From Solidesulfovibrio carbinoliphilus subsp. oakridgensis (GTDB lineage: Bacteria; Desulfobacterota; Desulfovibrionia; Desulfovibrionales; Desulfovibrionaceae), in assembly GCF_000177215.2 (NCBI RefSeq), contig NZ_CM001368.1, positions 496,001 to 560,000 of the forward strand: a DNA stretch of 64,000 nt, written 5' to 3'. Below, in pieces: positions 52,742-63,183 of this stretch. The position numbers were made by a program, and so were the translations under genes. The stretch's first letter is position 1; every line of letters starts with the position of its first letter. Under the pieces are notes generated by a model, which searched no databases, was not told the origin of the DNA, and saw only the letters and a list, made by a program, of their open reading frames with translations.

Positions 52742-54364
52742 TTATTCCGCCACGTAGCTGGCTTCGAGCTCGGGACCGGTGGACTGCCAGGGAGCCTTGA
52801 TCAGATCCCAGACCTTGGTGTTCACCATGCGGTCGATGTCGTTGTACCAGTTGATGGCGCCCTTGAATCCGGCGTAGGGGCCGCCCATGTCGTAGTTGTG
52901 GAGCTGCTTGAGCGGGATGCCCATCTTCTGGATGATGTACTTTTCCTTGATGCCGGCGCAGAAGATGTCGGGGCGCAGGAGTTCGATCAGCTTTTCGGTC
53001 TCGTAGTGGTTGATGTCGTCGATGATCATCGAATCCTTGCCCATGCCCTCGATCAACCCCTCGTAGCTGTTGAATTCCACGCCCTTGGCTTTCAAGGCTT
53101 CCATCTGTTCCGGGGTCTTGCGGGGATTGTAGCGGGTATCGTCCGGGCCGATCTCCAGGACCTCGATGTTGCGCGAGTCGGCGTCGATCTTGATGTCCGG
53201 CAGCACGTGGCGGCCTTCGTAGTCGTCGCGGTGGGCGAATTCGTACCCTGCGCCGAGGATCTTCATGCCCAGTTCCTTGAACAGCTCCTGGTAGTGGTGG
53301 GCCCGGGAGCCGCCGACGAAGAGCATGGCCGACTTGCCCTGGGTGCGGGGCCGGATGGCGGAAATGGATTTCTCGATGTCGAGCATCTCCTCGGCGATGA
53401 CGGCCTCGACCCGGTCGATGAGCTCCTGGTCCTCGAAGTAGGCGGCCATGCGGCGAAGCGACTTGGCGCTGGCTTCGGCCCCGATGAAGTTGACCTTGAT
53501 CCAGGGGATGCCGAACTTGCTTTCCATCATTTCGGCCACGTAGTTGAGGGAGCGGTGGCACATGACGGTGTTGAGGTCCGCGGCGTGGGCCAGGCGGAAG
53601 GAGTCCACGGTGGAGTTGCCGGAGAAGGTGGAGATCAGGGTGAAACCGCACTTCTCGAGGATCCGCTCGATCTCGAAGGCGTCGCCGCCGATGTTGTACT
53701 CGCCAAGGATGTTGACCTTGAATTTGCCTTCCACCGGCGTGTCGTCGGTGCCGATGATGTGCTTCATGATCTGGTTGTTGGCGATGTGGTGGCCGGCGGA
53801 CTGGGACACGCCCTTGTACCCTTCGCAGGAGTTGGCGAAGATGGTGATGCCGAGCTCTTCCTGCATCGTCCGGGCGACCGCGTGGATGTCGTCGCCAATG
53901 AGGCCCACCGGACAGGTGGAGAAGATGGAAATGGCCCGGGGATGGAAGTTGTCGTAGGCTTCCTTGATGGCGGCGCGCAGCTTCTTTTCCCCGCCGAACA
54001 CGATGTCGTGCTCGGTCATGTCCGTGGAGAAGGAGTAGGGGATGTAGTTCTCCCCGTCGGGACCGGCGTCGGTCTGGTTGCGCCGGGTCAGCCAGGAGTA
54101 GAAGCCGCAGCCGATGGGGCCGTGGGTCAGGTTGACGATGTCGCGGGAGGGGCCGAGAACGACGCCCTTGCAGCCGGCGTAGGTGCAGCCGCGCTGGGTG
54201 ATGATGCCCGGGATGGTGCGGACGTTGGCCTGGATTTCGGGAATCGCCTCGCCTGTCTCGGAGCCCGGGATCATGGCCTTGGCCCGCTTGCGCGCGACCT
54301 TGGTGGGCATCTTGGCGATCAATTCCTTCTTGATCTCTTCGGTATTCAGGGGCTTGGTGCTCAT
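52742..54364 (-). CDS. nifD: Nitrogenase molybdenum-iron protein alpha chain
   Basis: A 540-residue MoFe alpha subunit, longer than the roughly 490-residue aerobe form because of an internal insertion, as in clostridia, methanogens and Desulfovibrio. P-cluster Cys are in GCTYAGCKGV, HGPIGCGFYSWLTRR and STCPVGLIGDD. The FeMo-cofactor Cys is in VMCHRSLNYV; a His ligand is in LKQLHNYDMGGPYAG. This supports a Mo rather than V or Fe-only enzyme, where nifG-type small subunits would appear. It lies directly behind nifI2. Confidence 0.97.
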   Translation of the reverse strand: MSTKPLNTEEIKKELIAKMPTKVARKRAKAMIPGSETGEAIPEIQANVRTIPGIITQRGCTYAGCKGVVLGPSRDIVNLTHGPIGCGFYSWLTRRNQTDAGPDGENYIPYSFSTDMTEHDIVFGGEKKLRAAIKEAYDNFHPRAISIFSTCPVGLIGDDIHAVARTMQEELGITIFANSCEGYKGVSQSAGHHIANNQIMKHIIGTDDTPVEGKFKVNILGEYNIGGDAFEIERILEKCGFTLISTFSGNSTVDSFRLAHAADLNTVMCHRSLNYVAEMMESKFGIPWIKVNFIGAEASAKSLRRMAAYFEDQELIDRVEAVIAEEMLDIEKSISAIRPRTQGKSAMLFVGGSRAHHYQELFKELGMKILGAGYEFAHRDDYEGRHVLPDIKIDADSRNIEVLEIGPDDTRYNPRKTPEQMEALKAKGVEFNSYEGLIEGMGKDSMIIDDINHYETEKLIELLRPDIFCAGIKEKYIIQKMGIPLKQLHNYDMGGPYAGFKGAINWYNDIDRMVNTKVWDLIKAPWQSTGPELEASYVAE

Positions 54365-54417
54365 CTCGATGCTACCTCATTGGTCTTTATGGTCCGGGGA
54401 CGTCCGCCGCGCTCGCG

Positions 54418-54792
54418 CTACACGATGGCCGCGTCGCCGTCCTCGCCGGTCCTGACCCGGACGGAGTCGGAGACGGGCATGACGAAGATCTTGCCATCGC
54501 CGGCCTGGCCGGTTTTGTTGACGGACATAAGGACGGTCACCACATCCTTGACCTGGGCGTCTGGCACCACGATGGACACGATGCGCTTGGGATACAGGCG
54601 GCCCTTGGTGCCAAGCAGGGCGATGGCTTCCTCGTTTCCGGCGGCCGCGCCCTCGAGCACGGCCTGGTTGACCAGTCCCTTCCCCCGGCCGTAACCCTCG
54701 CGGGCCACGAAGGCCGGGATGCCGGCGTCGGCCAGGGCCTTTTTGGTCTGGTTCATCTTGTTCATGCGGATAACCGCCATGATTTCCTTCAT
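54418..54792 (-). CDS. nifI2: PII-family nitrogenase regulator NifI2
   Basis: A 124-residue GlnB-like protein (MKEIMAVIRMNKMNQTKKAL, REGYGRGKGLVNQ, LYPKRIVSIVVPDAQVKDVV, GQAGDGKIFVMPV). The insertion between GRGKG and the LYPKR block separates it from GlnB and places it with NifI2. With NifI1 it binds 2-oxoglutarate and ATP/ADP and switches off nitrogenase post-translationally upon ammonium. It lies between nifI1 and nifD, 11 and 53 bases away. Confidence 0.93.
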   Translation of the reverse strand: MKEIMAVIRMNKMNQTKKALADAGIPAFVAREGYGRGKGLVNQAVLEGAAAGNEEAIALLGTKGRLYPKRIVSIVVPDAQVKDVVTVLMSVNKTGQAGDGKIFVMPVSDSVRVRTGEDGDAAIV

Positions 54793-54803
54793 GATGCCCT
54801 CCC

Positions 54804-55133
54804 TTAGGATTCCTTCACGCCGGAGGAGATGGTGTACATTTCCTCAACCGGGCTCACGAAGATCTTGCCGTCGCCGAAGGCGCCCTTGGAACCGGTGCGC
54901 GCGCTTTCCATGATGGTCTTCAGCACGAATTCCTTGTCCTTGTCGTCCACGACGCAGATGAGCATGACTTTGGGAATCTCGTCGTACTGGATCTCGCCGA
55001 TTTTTATGCCGCGCTGCTTGCCGCGACCGGCCACGTTGAACTTGGTCACGGCCGGGAAACCGGCATCCATCAGGGCGGCCAGGACTTCATCGGTTTTCTC
55101 GGGACGAACGATGGCTCTCACCATGGTCTGCAT
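54804..55133 (-). CDS. nifI1: PII-family nitrogenase regulator NifI1
   Basis: A 109-residue GlnB-like protein: MVRAIVRPEKTDEVLAALMDAGFPAVTKFNVAGRGKQRGIKIGEIQYDE, VMLICVVDDKDKEFVLKTIME and GSKGAFGDGKIFVSPVEEMYTI. The GRGKQ T-loop region and position immediately behind nifH identify it as NifI1. The ATG at 55133 has AAGGAG upstream. It pairs with NifI2 to inhibit dinitrogenase in response to nitrogen status. Confidence 0.93.
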   Translation of the reverse strand: MQTMVRAIVRPEKTDEVLAALMDAGFPAVTKFNVAGRGKQRGIKIGEIQYDEIPKVMLICVVDDKDKEFVLKTIMESARTGSKGAFGDGKIFVSPVEEMYTISSGVKES

Positions 55134-55183
55134 AACGTGTTCTCCTTGCGTGCGTGCGGTGTGTGTCTGGGCGGCGCGGTTGG

Positions 55184-56208
<1,025 letters not shown>

Positions 56209-56521
56209 GCGCGGCCAGGGCAGGCGAGGGAATGGCAGATGGGCCCGAAGTGGCTGGAAGAGGTCCGGCCAGGCGCTCCGTGAAGGCATGGGAGGAAAGG
56301 CCCGGTCCGGGCCGACGACTGGGACGAGACGGATGGTTGCCGCCAGAAGCGGCGTCGGATTACGGAAATGTCAAAAGGGGAGGCGTGTCGGTGGGGGGGC
56401 CGGCGCGGACCGGGGGGAGCCCGGCAAGGGCTCGGCCCCATCCGGCCTCGGCGACAGCGGCACGGGGACCGGATTCGGTCCGGAAGGACAGGGGTTCACG
56501 GCCACGCCGGCCGGGAAACCC

Positions 56522-57925
56522 TCAGTACCGCACGAGGCCGTCGCGAATGACGGCCTGGACCGCGTCCACGGCCTCGGGGTCAAAGGCCGTGCCGCGCAGG
56601 CGCGCCACCTCGGCCAGGGCCACGTCCACGCCGAGGGCCGGGCGGTAGGGGCGGTTGGAGGCCATGGCGTCCAGCACGTCGGCCACGGCCAGGATGCGGG
56701 CCTCGATCCCGATATCCCCGGCGGTCAGGCCGCGCGGGTAGCCCGAGCCGTCCAGTCGCTCGTGGTGGGACAGGACGATTTCGGCCACCGGCCAGGGGAA
56801 GTCGATGTCTTTTAGGATTTCATAGCCCGTGGCCGCGTGCTGCTTCATGAATTCCCATTCGAGGCCGATCAGCTTTCCGGGTTTGCAGAGGTAACGCACG
56901 GGCACGCTGATCTTGCCGATGTCGTGGAGCTGTCCGGCCACGCGGATGCCGGCCACCGCATCCTCGGTGAGGCCCATGGCCCGGGCCATGGCCGAGGCGA
57001 GCTTGGCCACGTTGTCCTGGTGCCCGGCGGTGTAGGGGTCGCGGAAGCGCACGGTCTTGGACAGGGATTTGACGGTCTGGTGGAAAAGGGTGCGGGTGGC
57101 TTTGAGGCTTTTGCGCAACTGCTCCTGGGAGCGCCGCCGTTCGGTCACGTCCTCCATGGAGCCTTCGTAAAGGACCACCGCGCCCTGGCCGTCGCGAACG
57201 GCCCGGGCGTGGATGGACACCCAGATCCGCGCGCCGTCGCCACGGGCCAGTTCGGTCTCAAGGGCACGCACCACGCCGACCGCCTCCAGGGTGGCCCGCA
57301 GGAACTGCCGGTCCGCGGGGGCGACAAAGAGGGTTTCGGCCATGTCCGGCTGCCGGGTCAGGTCGGCCGGGGAGGCGTAGCCGAGCATGCGGGCCAGGGC
57401 GGCGTTGACCGTGACGAAGCGGCCGGTCGGAGTCATCTGGAAAAGCCCTTCCAGGGCGTGTTCGAAAATGGCCCGGTATTTTTCCTCGGCCTCGGTCAAG
57501 GCCCAACTCGTGCTCTTTTCGGCCGTCACATCGCGCAGATAGCCGAAATAGAAGACCTCGCCGGCCTGGGACACGACCCGGCGGGCCGATTCCTCCACCC
57601 ACAGCACGAAGCCGTCCCGGCAGATGGCCTGGTATTGGCGGCCGGCGACGAAGCCGTCCCGGGCCAGGTCGGCCAGGATGCCCTGGCGGGCTTCGGGGTC
57701 CAGGTAATACTGGTCCGGTATGGCGGCCATGGCTTCGAGGAAACCGGCGGGGGCCTCGTAGCCGAAAAGCGCGGCCATGGCGTTGTTGACTTCGAGCAGG
57801 ACACCGTTTTCCCCGCGCAGGTACACGGCCAGCGGCGCGTCGTGAAAGAGCAGGGCCGCCGGGTCCGTGGCCTCGGCGCCCGTGTCGCCAAGGGCGGTGG
57901 GGAGAATATGGATATCGGAATTCAT
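56522..57925 (-). CDS. Tandem PAS - HD-GYP phosphodiesterase
   Basis: A 467-residue protein. Two PAS domains (residues about 25-150, APLAVYLRGENGVLLEVNNAMAALFGYE; and 155-275, YRAIFEHALEGLFQMTPTGRFVTVNAALARMLGY) precede an HD-GYP domain: YTAGHQDNVAKLASAMARAMG, GQLHDIGKISVPVRYL, HHERLDGSGYPRGL and LAVADVLDAMASNRPYRPAL. These are the metal-binding HD and GYP signatures of c-di-GMP phosphodiesterases. The ATG at 57925 is 13 bases behind the stop of the CheY-like gene, so the two are one operon. Linked to the cyclase and PilZ genes, it closes a c-di-GMP circuit, although a common pathway is not proved. Confidence 0.9.
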   Translation of the reverse strand: MNSDIHILPTALGDTGAEATDPAALLFHDAPLAVYLRGENGVLLEVNNAMAALFGYEAPAGFLEAMAAIPDQYYLDPEARQGILADLARDGFVAGRQYQAICRDGFVLWVEESARRVVSQAGEVFYFGYLRDVTAEKSTSWALTEAEEKYRAIFEHALEGLFQMTPTGRFVTVNAALARMLGYASPADLTRQPDMAETLFVAPADRQFLRATLEAVGVVRALETELARGDGARIWVSIHARAVRDGQGAVVLYEGSMEDVTERRRSQEQLRKSLKATRTLFHQTVKSLSKTVRFRDPYTAGHQDNVAKLASAMARAMGLTEDAVAGIRVAGQLHDIGKISVPVRYLCKPGKLIGLEWEFMKQHAATGYEILKDIDFPWPVAEIVLSHHERLDGSGYPRGLTAGDIGIEARILAVADVLDAMASNRPYRPALGVDVALAEVARLRGTAFDPEAVDAVQAVIRDGLVRY

Positions 57926-57938
57926 GGGCCGGACGCGA

Positions 57939-58304
57939 TCAGGTAAGGAAACGGCGCACGAGGGCCACCAGGCTTGCGGGCGCAAAGGGCTTGACGATCC
58001 AACCCGTGGCTCCGGCCGCCACGGCCCGGTCGCGCAGGCCGCGCTGGGATTCGGTGGTCAGGACCAGGATGGGGATGAATTTGGTTTCGGGCCGGGCGCG
58101 CAGCCGGGCCAGGAGTTCGATTCCGCCCATGTTCGGCATATTGATGTCGGTGATGACGAGGTCCACGCCGTCCCCCACCTTCTCCAGGGCATCGGCGCCG
58201 TCCACGGCCTCGACGATGTCGAAACCGGCGTCGAGAAGCGTCCGGGAGACGAGCGAGCGCACGCTTCCCGAGTCGTCCACCGTCAAAATCCGCTTTTCGG
58301 CCAT
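57939..58304 (-). CDS. CheY-like single-domain response regulator
   Basis: A 121-residue receiver: KRILTVDDSGSVRSLVSRTLLDAGF, ADALEKVGDGVDLVITDINMPNMGGIELL, ILVLTTESQRGLRDRAVAAGATGWIVKPF. The Asp pair, phosphoacceptor Asp and Lys are canonical, so it should be phosphorylatable. It is the first gene of a two-gene operon with the HD-GYP protein, which it may control. The ATG at 58304 has AAGGAG upstream. It resembles chemotaxis CheY, but no chemotaxis genes are adjacent. Confidence 0.92.
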   Translation of the reverse strand: MAEKRILTVDDSGSVRSLVSRTLLDAGFDIVEAVDGADALEKVGDGVDLVITDINMPNMGGIELLARLRARPETKFIPILVLTTESQRGLRDRAVAAGATGWIVKPFAPASLVALVRRFLT

Positions 58305-58336
58305 TCCTGCTCCTTGCCGGTTGCGCCCTGGACGCT

Positions 58337-58376
58337 TATTGTTTGAAACAATATGAAGCATCGGAAGCCTTGGCAA
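58337..58376 (-). promoter_or_regulatory. Promoter and 17-bp palindrome upstream of the CheY-HD-GYP operon
   Basis: On the minus strand TTGCCA (58376-58371) and TATTGT (58353-58348) are 17 bases apart. The perfect palindrome TATTGTTTGAAACAATA (58337-58353) covers the -10 region, as expected for a repressor or autoregulator. It lies 33 bases upstream of the CheY-like start. Confidence 0.55.
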
Positions 58377-58411
58377 GCCTTGGACGGCTATTTCAACCGG
58401 GCCCGGCCTGT

Positions 58412-58452
58412 CCCCCGGAGTCTGTCCGCGCCGCGTGGACAGACTCCGGGGG
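58412..58452. other. 16-bp perfect inverted repeat upstream of ftsH
   Basis: CCCCCGGAGTCTGTCC (58412-58427) and its exact complement (58437-58452) enclose a nine-base loop. There is no T-run, so it is unlikely to be a simple terminator, although it could end the CheY transcript region or act in the ftsH leader. The right arm overlaps the -35 of the candidate ftsH promoter. Confidence 0.55.
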
Positions 58453-58465
58453 GCTATGCTATGAC
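58436..58465 (+). promoter_or_regulatory. Candidate ftsH promoter
   Basis: TGGACA (58436-58441) and TATGAC (58460-58465) are 18 bases apart, about 60 bases before the ftsH start. The -35 lies inside the right arm of the 16-bp inverted repeat. Confidence 0.4.
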
Positions 58466-58525
58466 TGACGCCTTTACAACAAGCGGGCCTACCCTCTCCG
58501 CGCCCGTCCCCTGGAGGACTCCAGT

Positions 58526-60601
58526 TTGAACAGTTTCGCGAAAAATCTCATGCTTTGGGCGGCCATTTCCCTGGTCATGGTCGTCCTTTTTAACTTGTTC
58601 AACCAGCCCCAGACCCAAAGCGCCAAATTCTCCTATTCTGACTTCATGCAGAAGGTGAACGCCGGTGAAGTGGTGTCGGTCAAGATCCAGGGGTCCAAAA
58701 TCTCCGGCGTGACCTCCGGCGGCGGCAAGTTTCTCACTTACGCCCCCGAGGATCCGACCCTGGTCTCCACCCTCATGCAGAAGAAAGTGGAGGTCATGGC
58801 CGAGCCGGACGAGGAATCGCCCTGGTACATGACGCTGCTTGTCTCCTGGTTCCCCATGCTCCTTCTGGTCGGCGTGTGGATTTTCTTCATGCGCCAGATG
58901 CAAAACGGCGGCGGCCGGGCCATGAATTTCGGCCGGTCCCGGGCCCGGATGATCACCCAGGAGTCGACCCGGGTGACCTTCGAGGACGTGGCCGGCGTGG
59001 ACGAAGCCAAGGAAGAGCTGACGGAAGTGGTGCAGTTCCTGTCCGACCCCAAGAAATTCACCCGGTTGGGCGGCCGCATCCCCAAGGGCGTGCTCCTGGT
59101 CGGCTCGCCGGGCACGGGCAAGACGCTGCTCGCCCGGGCCGTGGCCGGCGAGGCCGGGGTGCCCTTTTTCTCCATCTCGGGCTCGGATTTCGTGGAGATG
59201 TTCGTCGGCGTCGGCGCGGCCCGGGTCCGCGACCTCTTCCTTCAGGGCAAAAAGAACGCCCCGTGCCTTATTTTCATCGACGAGATCGACGCCGTGGGCC
59301 GCCAGCGCGGGGCCGGGCTCGGCGGCGGCCATGACGAGCGGGAGCAGACCCTAAACCAGCTCCTGGTCGAAATGGACGGCTTCGAGTCCAACGAAGGCGT
59401 CATCCTGATCGCCGCCACCAACCGCCCCGACGTCCTCGACCCGGCCCTTTTGCGCCCGGGCCGGTTCGACCGGCAGGTGGTGGTGCCGACGCCCGACGTG
59501 CGCGGCCGCCGCCGCATCCTCGAGGTCCACTCCCGGCGCTCGCCGCTTTCCCCGGACGTCAACCTCGACATCCTGGCCCGGGGAACGCCCGGCTTTTCCG
59601 GGGCGGACCTCGAGAACCTGGTCAACGAGGCCGCCCTGCAAGCCGCCAAGGTCAACAAGGACCGGGTGGACATGGCCGACTTCGAGCACGCCAAGGACAA
59701 GGTGCTGATGGGCAAGGAGCGCCGCAGCCTCATCCTGTCCGACGAGGAGAAACGGACCACCGCCTACCACGAGGCCGGACACGCGCTGGTGGCCAAGAAT
59801 CTGGCCGGCACCGATCCCATCCACAAGGTCTCCATCATTCCGCGCGGCATGGCCCTTGGCATCACCATGCAGCTGCCGGCCGACGACCGGCACAACTATT
59901 CGCGGGAGTACCTGCAAAACAATCTGGCCGTGCTCATGGGCGGCCGGGTGGCCGAGGAACTGGTCCTCAACCAGATGACCACGGGCGCCGGCAACGACAT
60001 CGAACGGGCCACGGCCATGGCCCGGAAGATGGTCTGCTCCTGGGGCATGAGCGAGGTGCTCGGACCCCTTTCCTACGGCGAGCGGGACAACGAGATATTC
60101 CTCGGCAAGGATCTCGTGCACCACAAGAACTTCAGCGAGGAGACCTCGCGCCAGATCGACGCCGAGGTGCGAAAGATCGTGGAATCGGCCTACCGCCGGG
60201 CCCGGTCCATCCTCGAAGGCGAGCGCGAAGCCCTGGAACTGGTGGCCAAGGCGCTCCTCGAGCGCGAAACCATCTCCGGCGAGGATATCGACCGCCTGCT
60301 GCGGGGCGAAACCCTCCCCCCTCCCGAGACCCCGGCCGGGGGAACCAACGGGACGGCCGGGGGCAACGCCTCCGGCACGCCGGCGAGCGCGCCCGCAGCC
60401 GCCACACCGCCCGTTACCGGCGATCCGGCCGCCGCAACCGCTGCGCCCGCTTCGGACGTCTCGTCCCCGTCCATGACCAGGGCGGCCGCGCCGGACGCGC
60501 CGGCAAACGCCGCGTCCCAGGGCTCGTCCGACGAGTTCACCCTGGAGCCGGACGATGCCGGACACCCGCAGAAACCCGCCGACGGCGGCCATGACCGGTA
60601 A
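58526..60601 (+). CDS. ftsH: Membrane-bound ATP-dependent zinc protease FtsH
   Basis: A 691-residue protein. Two membrane helices (residues about 6-22 and 104-124) flank a periplasmic domain; then come the AAA domain ([69 protein letters not shown]) and the zinc protease motif HEAGH starting at about residue 415. About 90 C-terminal residues are Pro/Ala-rich, an unusually long tail. The start is TTG at 58526 with GGAGG eight bases upstream. FtsH degrades misassembled membrane proteins and regulators. folP overlaps its 3' end. Confidence 0.97.
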   Translation: MNSFAKNLMLWAAISLVMVVLFNLFNQPQTQSAKFSYSDFMQKVNAGEVVSVKIQGSKISGVTSGGGKFLTYAPEDPTLVSTLMQKKVEVMAEPDEESPWYMTLLVSWFPMLLLVGVWIFFMRQMQNGGGRAMNFGRSRARMITQESTRVTFEDVAGVDEAKEELTEVVQFLSDPKKFTRLGGRIPKGVLLVGSPGTGKTLLARAVAGEAGVPFFSISGSDFVEMFVGVGAARVRDLFLQGKKNAPCLIFIDEIDAVGRQRGAGLGGGHDEREQTLNQLLVEMDGFESNEGVILIAATNRPDVLDPALLRPGRFDRQVVVPTPDVRGRRRILEVHSRRSPLSPDVNLDILARGTPGFSGADLENLVNEAALQAAKVNKDRVDMADFEHAKDKVLMGKERRSLILSDEEKRTTAYHEAGHALVAKNLAGTDPIHKVSIIPRGMALGITMQLPADDRHNYSREYLQNNLAVLMGGRVAEELVLNQMTTGAGNDIERATAMARKMVCSWGMSEVLGPLSYGERDNEIFLGKDLVHHKNFSEETSRQIDAEVRKIVESAYRRARSILEGEREALELVAKALLERETISGEDIDRLLRGETLPPPETPAGGTNGTAGGNASGTPASAPAAATPPVTGDPAAATAAPASDVSSPSMTRAAAPDAPANAASQGSSDEFTLEPDDAGHPQKPADGGHDR

Positions 60602-61442
60602 AAGCGCCGATCTCTGGCGGCTTGGCCGGGGACTTGCCCTGGACTGCGCCACGGACCGCGTGGCCGGCATCGTCAACGTCACGCCGGACTCCTTCTCCGA
60701 CGGCGGCCGCCATGCCGACACGGCGGCCGCCGTGGCCCACGGCCGGCGGCTCGCCGCCGACGGCGCGGACATCCTGGACGTGGGCGGCGAATCCACCCGG
60801 CCCGGGGCCGCGCCCGTGCCGCTTGAGGCCGAACTGGCGCGGGTCGTGCCCGTGGTCGCCGCCCTGGCCGAGGCCCTGCCCGGGGTGGTCCTTTCGGTCG
60901 ATACCTACAAGGCCGGCTGCGCCGCCGCCGCCATCGAGGCCGGGGCGGCCATCATAAACGACGTCTCGGCCTGCGCCTTCGATCCCGGCCTCCTGGATGT
61001 CGTGTGCCACCACAAGCCCGGCTACGTCCTCATGCACAGCCTCGGCCGGCCCGAGACCATGCAGCGCGATCCCCGCTACGGCGACGTGGTCGAGGACATT
61101 CTGGCCTTTTTCGAGGAAAAGCTGGCCATGCTCTCCCGGGCCGGGCTGCCCGAGGACCGGGTGGTCGTGGACCCGGGCATCGGCTTTGGCAAACGGCCCG
61201 AACACAACCTGGAGATCCTGCGCCGGCTGGACCGGTTCCTGGTCCTTGGCCGGCCGGTCTTTCTCGGGCTGTCCAACAAGTCCGTGTTCGGCGCCTGCCT
61301 GAACCTGCCGGTCGGGGAGCGGGGGCTGGCCACGGCCGTGGCCTCGGCCCTGTGCTCCGGCCGGGGCGCCCGCATCCACAGGCTCCACGACGTGGCCCAG
61401 GGCCGGGTGGCCCTGGGCCTGGCCGCGGCCTTGGCCGCCTGA
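60555..61442 (+). CDS. folP: Dihydropteroate synthase
   Basis: A 295-residue protein of folate synthesis: [16 protein letters not shown] (pterin/pyrophosphate loop), [42 protein letters not shown] and [19 protein letters not shown] are diagnostic. The ATG at 60555 overlaps the end of ftsH by 47 bases and has GGAG upstream; the ATG at 60591 is the alternative, starting nearer the homology. Overlap implies translational coupling with ftsH, a common arrangement in bacteria. Confidence 0.95.
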   Translation: MPDTRRNPPTAAMTGKSADLWRLGRGLALDCATDRVAGIVNVTPDSFSDGGRHADTAAAVAHGRRLAADGADILDVGGESTRPGAAPVPLEAELARVVPVVAALAEALPGVVLSVDTYKAGCAAAAIEAGAAIINDVSACAFDPGLLDVVCHHKPGYVLMHSLGRPETMQRDPRYGDVVEDILAFFEEKLAMLSRAGLPEDRVVVDPGIGFGKRPEHNLEILRRLDRFLVLGRPVFLGLSNKSVFGACLNLPVGERGLATAVASALCSGRGARIHRLHDVAQGRVALGLAAALAA

Positions 61443-61488
61443 TCCTCTTTTCCCGCTGCGTCACCGCCGTTTCGGAAAGCCGCCCGCC

Positions 61489-62259
61489 ATGTCGCTCGCT
61501 TTTTTCGACAATCTGCGCGTCTCCTGGATCGAGATCCTGGACATCAGCCTCGTCACCTTCATCTTTTACCGGGGACTCATCCTCATCCACGGCACCCGGG
61601 CCGTGTCCGTGCTCCACGGGTTTCTCCTCATCTGCATCCTCTATTACCTGTCCGGAGAGTTCGGCCTCAACACCCTGCACTGGCTTTTGACCAACTTTCT
61701 GGGCTCGGTCTTTCTGGTGCTGATCATCCTTTTCCAGGCCGATATCCGAAAGGGCCTGTCGAGCGTCGGGGCCGGGGGCTTTTTCCGGGCCAAGCGCCGG
61801 GAGGCCATGACCGAGGCCGCGCTTGACGCCTGCATCCTGGCCGTTTTCCAGATGGCCCGATCGAGGACCGGCGCGCTTCTCGTTTTCGAGCGCCGGGTGC
61901 CCCTTGGCGACTACATCGAGCGGGGGGTGGAGCTGTCCGCCCGGATGAGCCGGGAGCTCCTTGGCACCATCTTTTTTCCGGACACGCCGCTCCATGACGG
62001 CGCGGTCATCGTCCAGGGCGAGACCATAGCCGCGGCCGGCTGCATCCTGCCGCTCATTGCCGGCGTGACCCTCGACGCGAGCCTCGGCACCCGGCACCGG
62101 GCCGCCCTTGGCATCACCGAGGAGACCGACGCCCTGGCCGTGGTCGTGTCCGAAGAGCGGGGCGTGGTGTCCGTGGCCGAGGGCGGCCGGCTCATCTCCC
62201 CGGTGGACGAGCGCGCGCTCAAAAACATGCTGTGGAACCTTTTCGCCAAGCGCCTATGA
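61489..62259 (+). CDS. cdaA: Diadenylate cyclase CdaA
   Basis: A 256-residue protein with three N-terminal membrane helices (about residues 15-85) and a DAC domain: LLVFERRVPLGDYIERGVELS, TPLHDGAVIVQGETIAAAGCILP (DGA motif), LGTRHRAALGITEETDALAVVVSEE (RHR motif). It makes c-di-AMP, an essential second messenger for potassium and osmolyte homeostasis in many bacteria. The gene start is 46 bases behind folP. The cdaR ATG overlaps its stop (ATGA), and glmM follows, the conserved cdaA-cdaR-glmM order. Confidence 0.95.
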   Translation: MSLAFFDNLRVSWIEILDISLVTFIFYRGLILIHGTRAVSVLHGFLLICILYYLSGEFGLNTLHWLLTNFLGSVFLVLIILFQADIRKGLSSVGAGGFFRAKRREAMTEAALDACILAVFQMARSRTGALLVFERRVPLGDYIERGVELSARMSRELLGTIFFPDTPLHDGAVIVQGETIAAAGCILPLIAGVTLDASLGTRHRAALGITEETDALAVVVSEERGVVSVAEGGRLISPVDERALKNMLWNLFAKRL

Positions 62260-63152
62260 AACCGAACTGGCAATATCTGCTCCTTGCTTTCGCCATGTCG
62301 CTTTTCTGCTGGTATCTGGTCACCGGCCGGGAACGGGTGGACACCTGGATGACCATGCGGGTGGAGATGACCGGCGCGCCCGAAGGGCTCTACATCAAAA
62401 GCGGCATGCTGGGGTCGGTGGACGTGCTGGTGCGCGGCCCGCGCGGCGTGGCCCGCCGGATCGAGGACAGCCAGCTCGTCTACAGCCTGGGTCTCGGCAA
62501 GATCGTGCCCGGCAAGAACCTGATCGTTTTCGAGGCGAAAAACATTCCCCTGCCCAAGGTCTACGAGGTGGTCGAGATCCGCCCCTCGCGCCTGGAACTC
62601 GAAGTCGAGCGCCGGGCCGTCAAGACCGTGCCGGTCAAGGTGGTGCTGCGTGCGGCCGCGCCCGCCGGCTTTGCCATGTCCGGGGCCAGGGCCGTGCCCG
62701 ACAGCGTGCGCCTGACCGGTCCGGCCGGCAAGCTCGACGCCATAAGCGAGATCAAGACCCAGCCCATCACCCTGCCGAACCCGCCGCCGGCCCACTTCGA
62801 CGATCAGGTTCCCCTGGACGTGCCCGAGGAGACGGACGTGTCGCCGCCCACCGTCCAGGTGTCCATGAATTTCGCGGGCAAGGAATCGGAGGTGACGCTG
62901 CGGGCCCCCATTGCCGTCAAAAAGCCCAAGGGCCGGGACGTGGACGTTTCGCCCCCGGCCGTGACGCTCCGGGTCAAGGGGCCGGCCGCCATTCTGGCGG
63001 ACAAGGATTTTCCGGGGCTCATCGAAGCCTCGTTGGAGTTGAAGCCCGATATCGAACCGGGTAAGTATGTAGCGTCGTATCGGGTGAAGATGCCGCAAGG
63101 CTGCGAACTGATCGAAGCCCAACCCGACAAGGTGTCCTTGACCGTGAAATGA
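62256..63152 (+). CDS. cdaR: CdaR (YbbR-domain) regulator of the diadenylate cyclase
   Basis: A 298-residue membrane-anchored protein with one N-terminal helix ([18 protein letters not shown]) and several YbbR repeats outside ([58 protein letters not shown]). YbbR proteins bind and modulate CdaA. The start overlaps the cdaA stop, so both are made from one message. The repeats differ in length, with a shortened last one. Confidence 0.9.
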   Translation: MKPNWQYLLLAFAMSLFCWYLVTGRERVDTWMTMRVEMTGAPEGLYIKSGMLGSVDVLVRGPRGVARRIEDSQLVYSLGLGKIVPGKNLIVFEAKNIPLPKVYEVVEIRPSRLELEVERRAVKTVPVKVVLRAAAPAGFAMSGARAVPDSVRLTGPAGKLDAISEIKTQPITLPNPPPAHFDDQVPLDVPEETDVSPPTVQVSMNFAGKESEVTLRAPIAVKKPKGRDVDVSPPAVTLRVKGPAAILADKDFPGLIEASLELKPDIEPGKYVASYRVKMPQGCELIEAQPDKVSLTVK

Positions 63153-63183
63153 GGTCGGGTCCGGTCCCGGCCTGGGAGCATGC

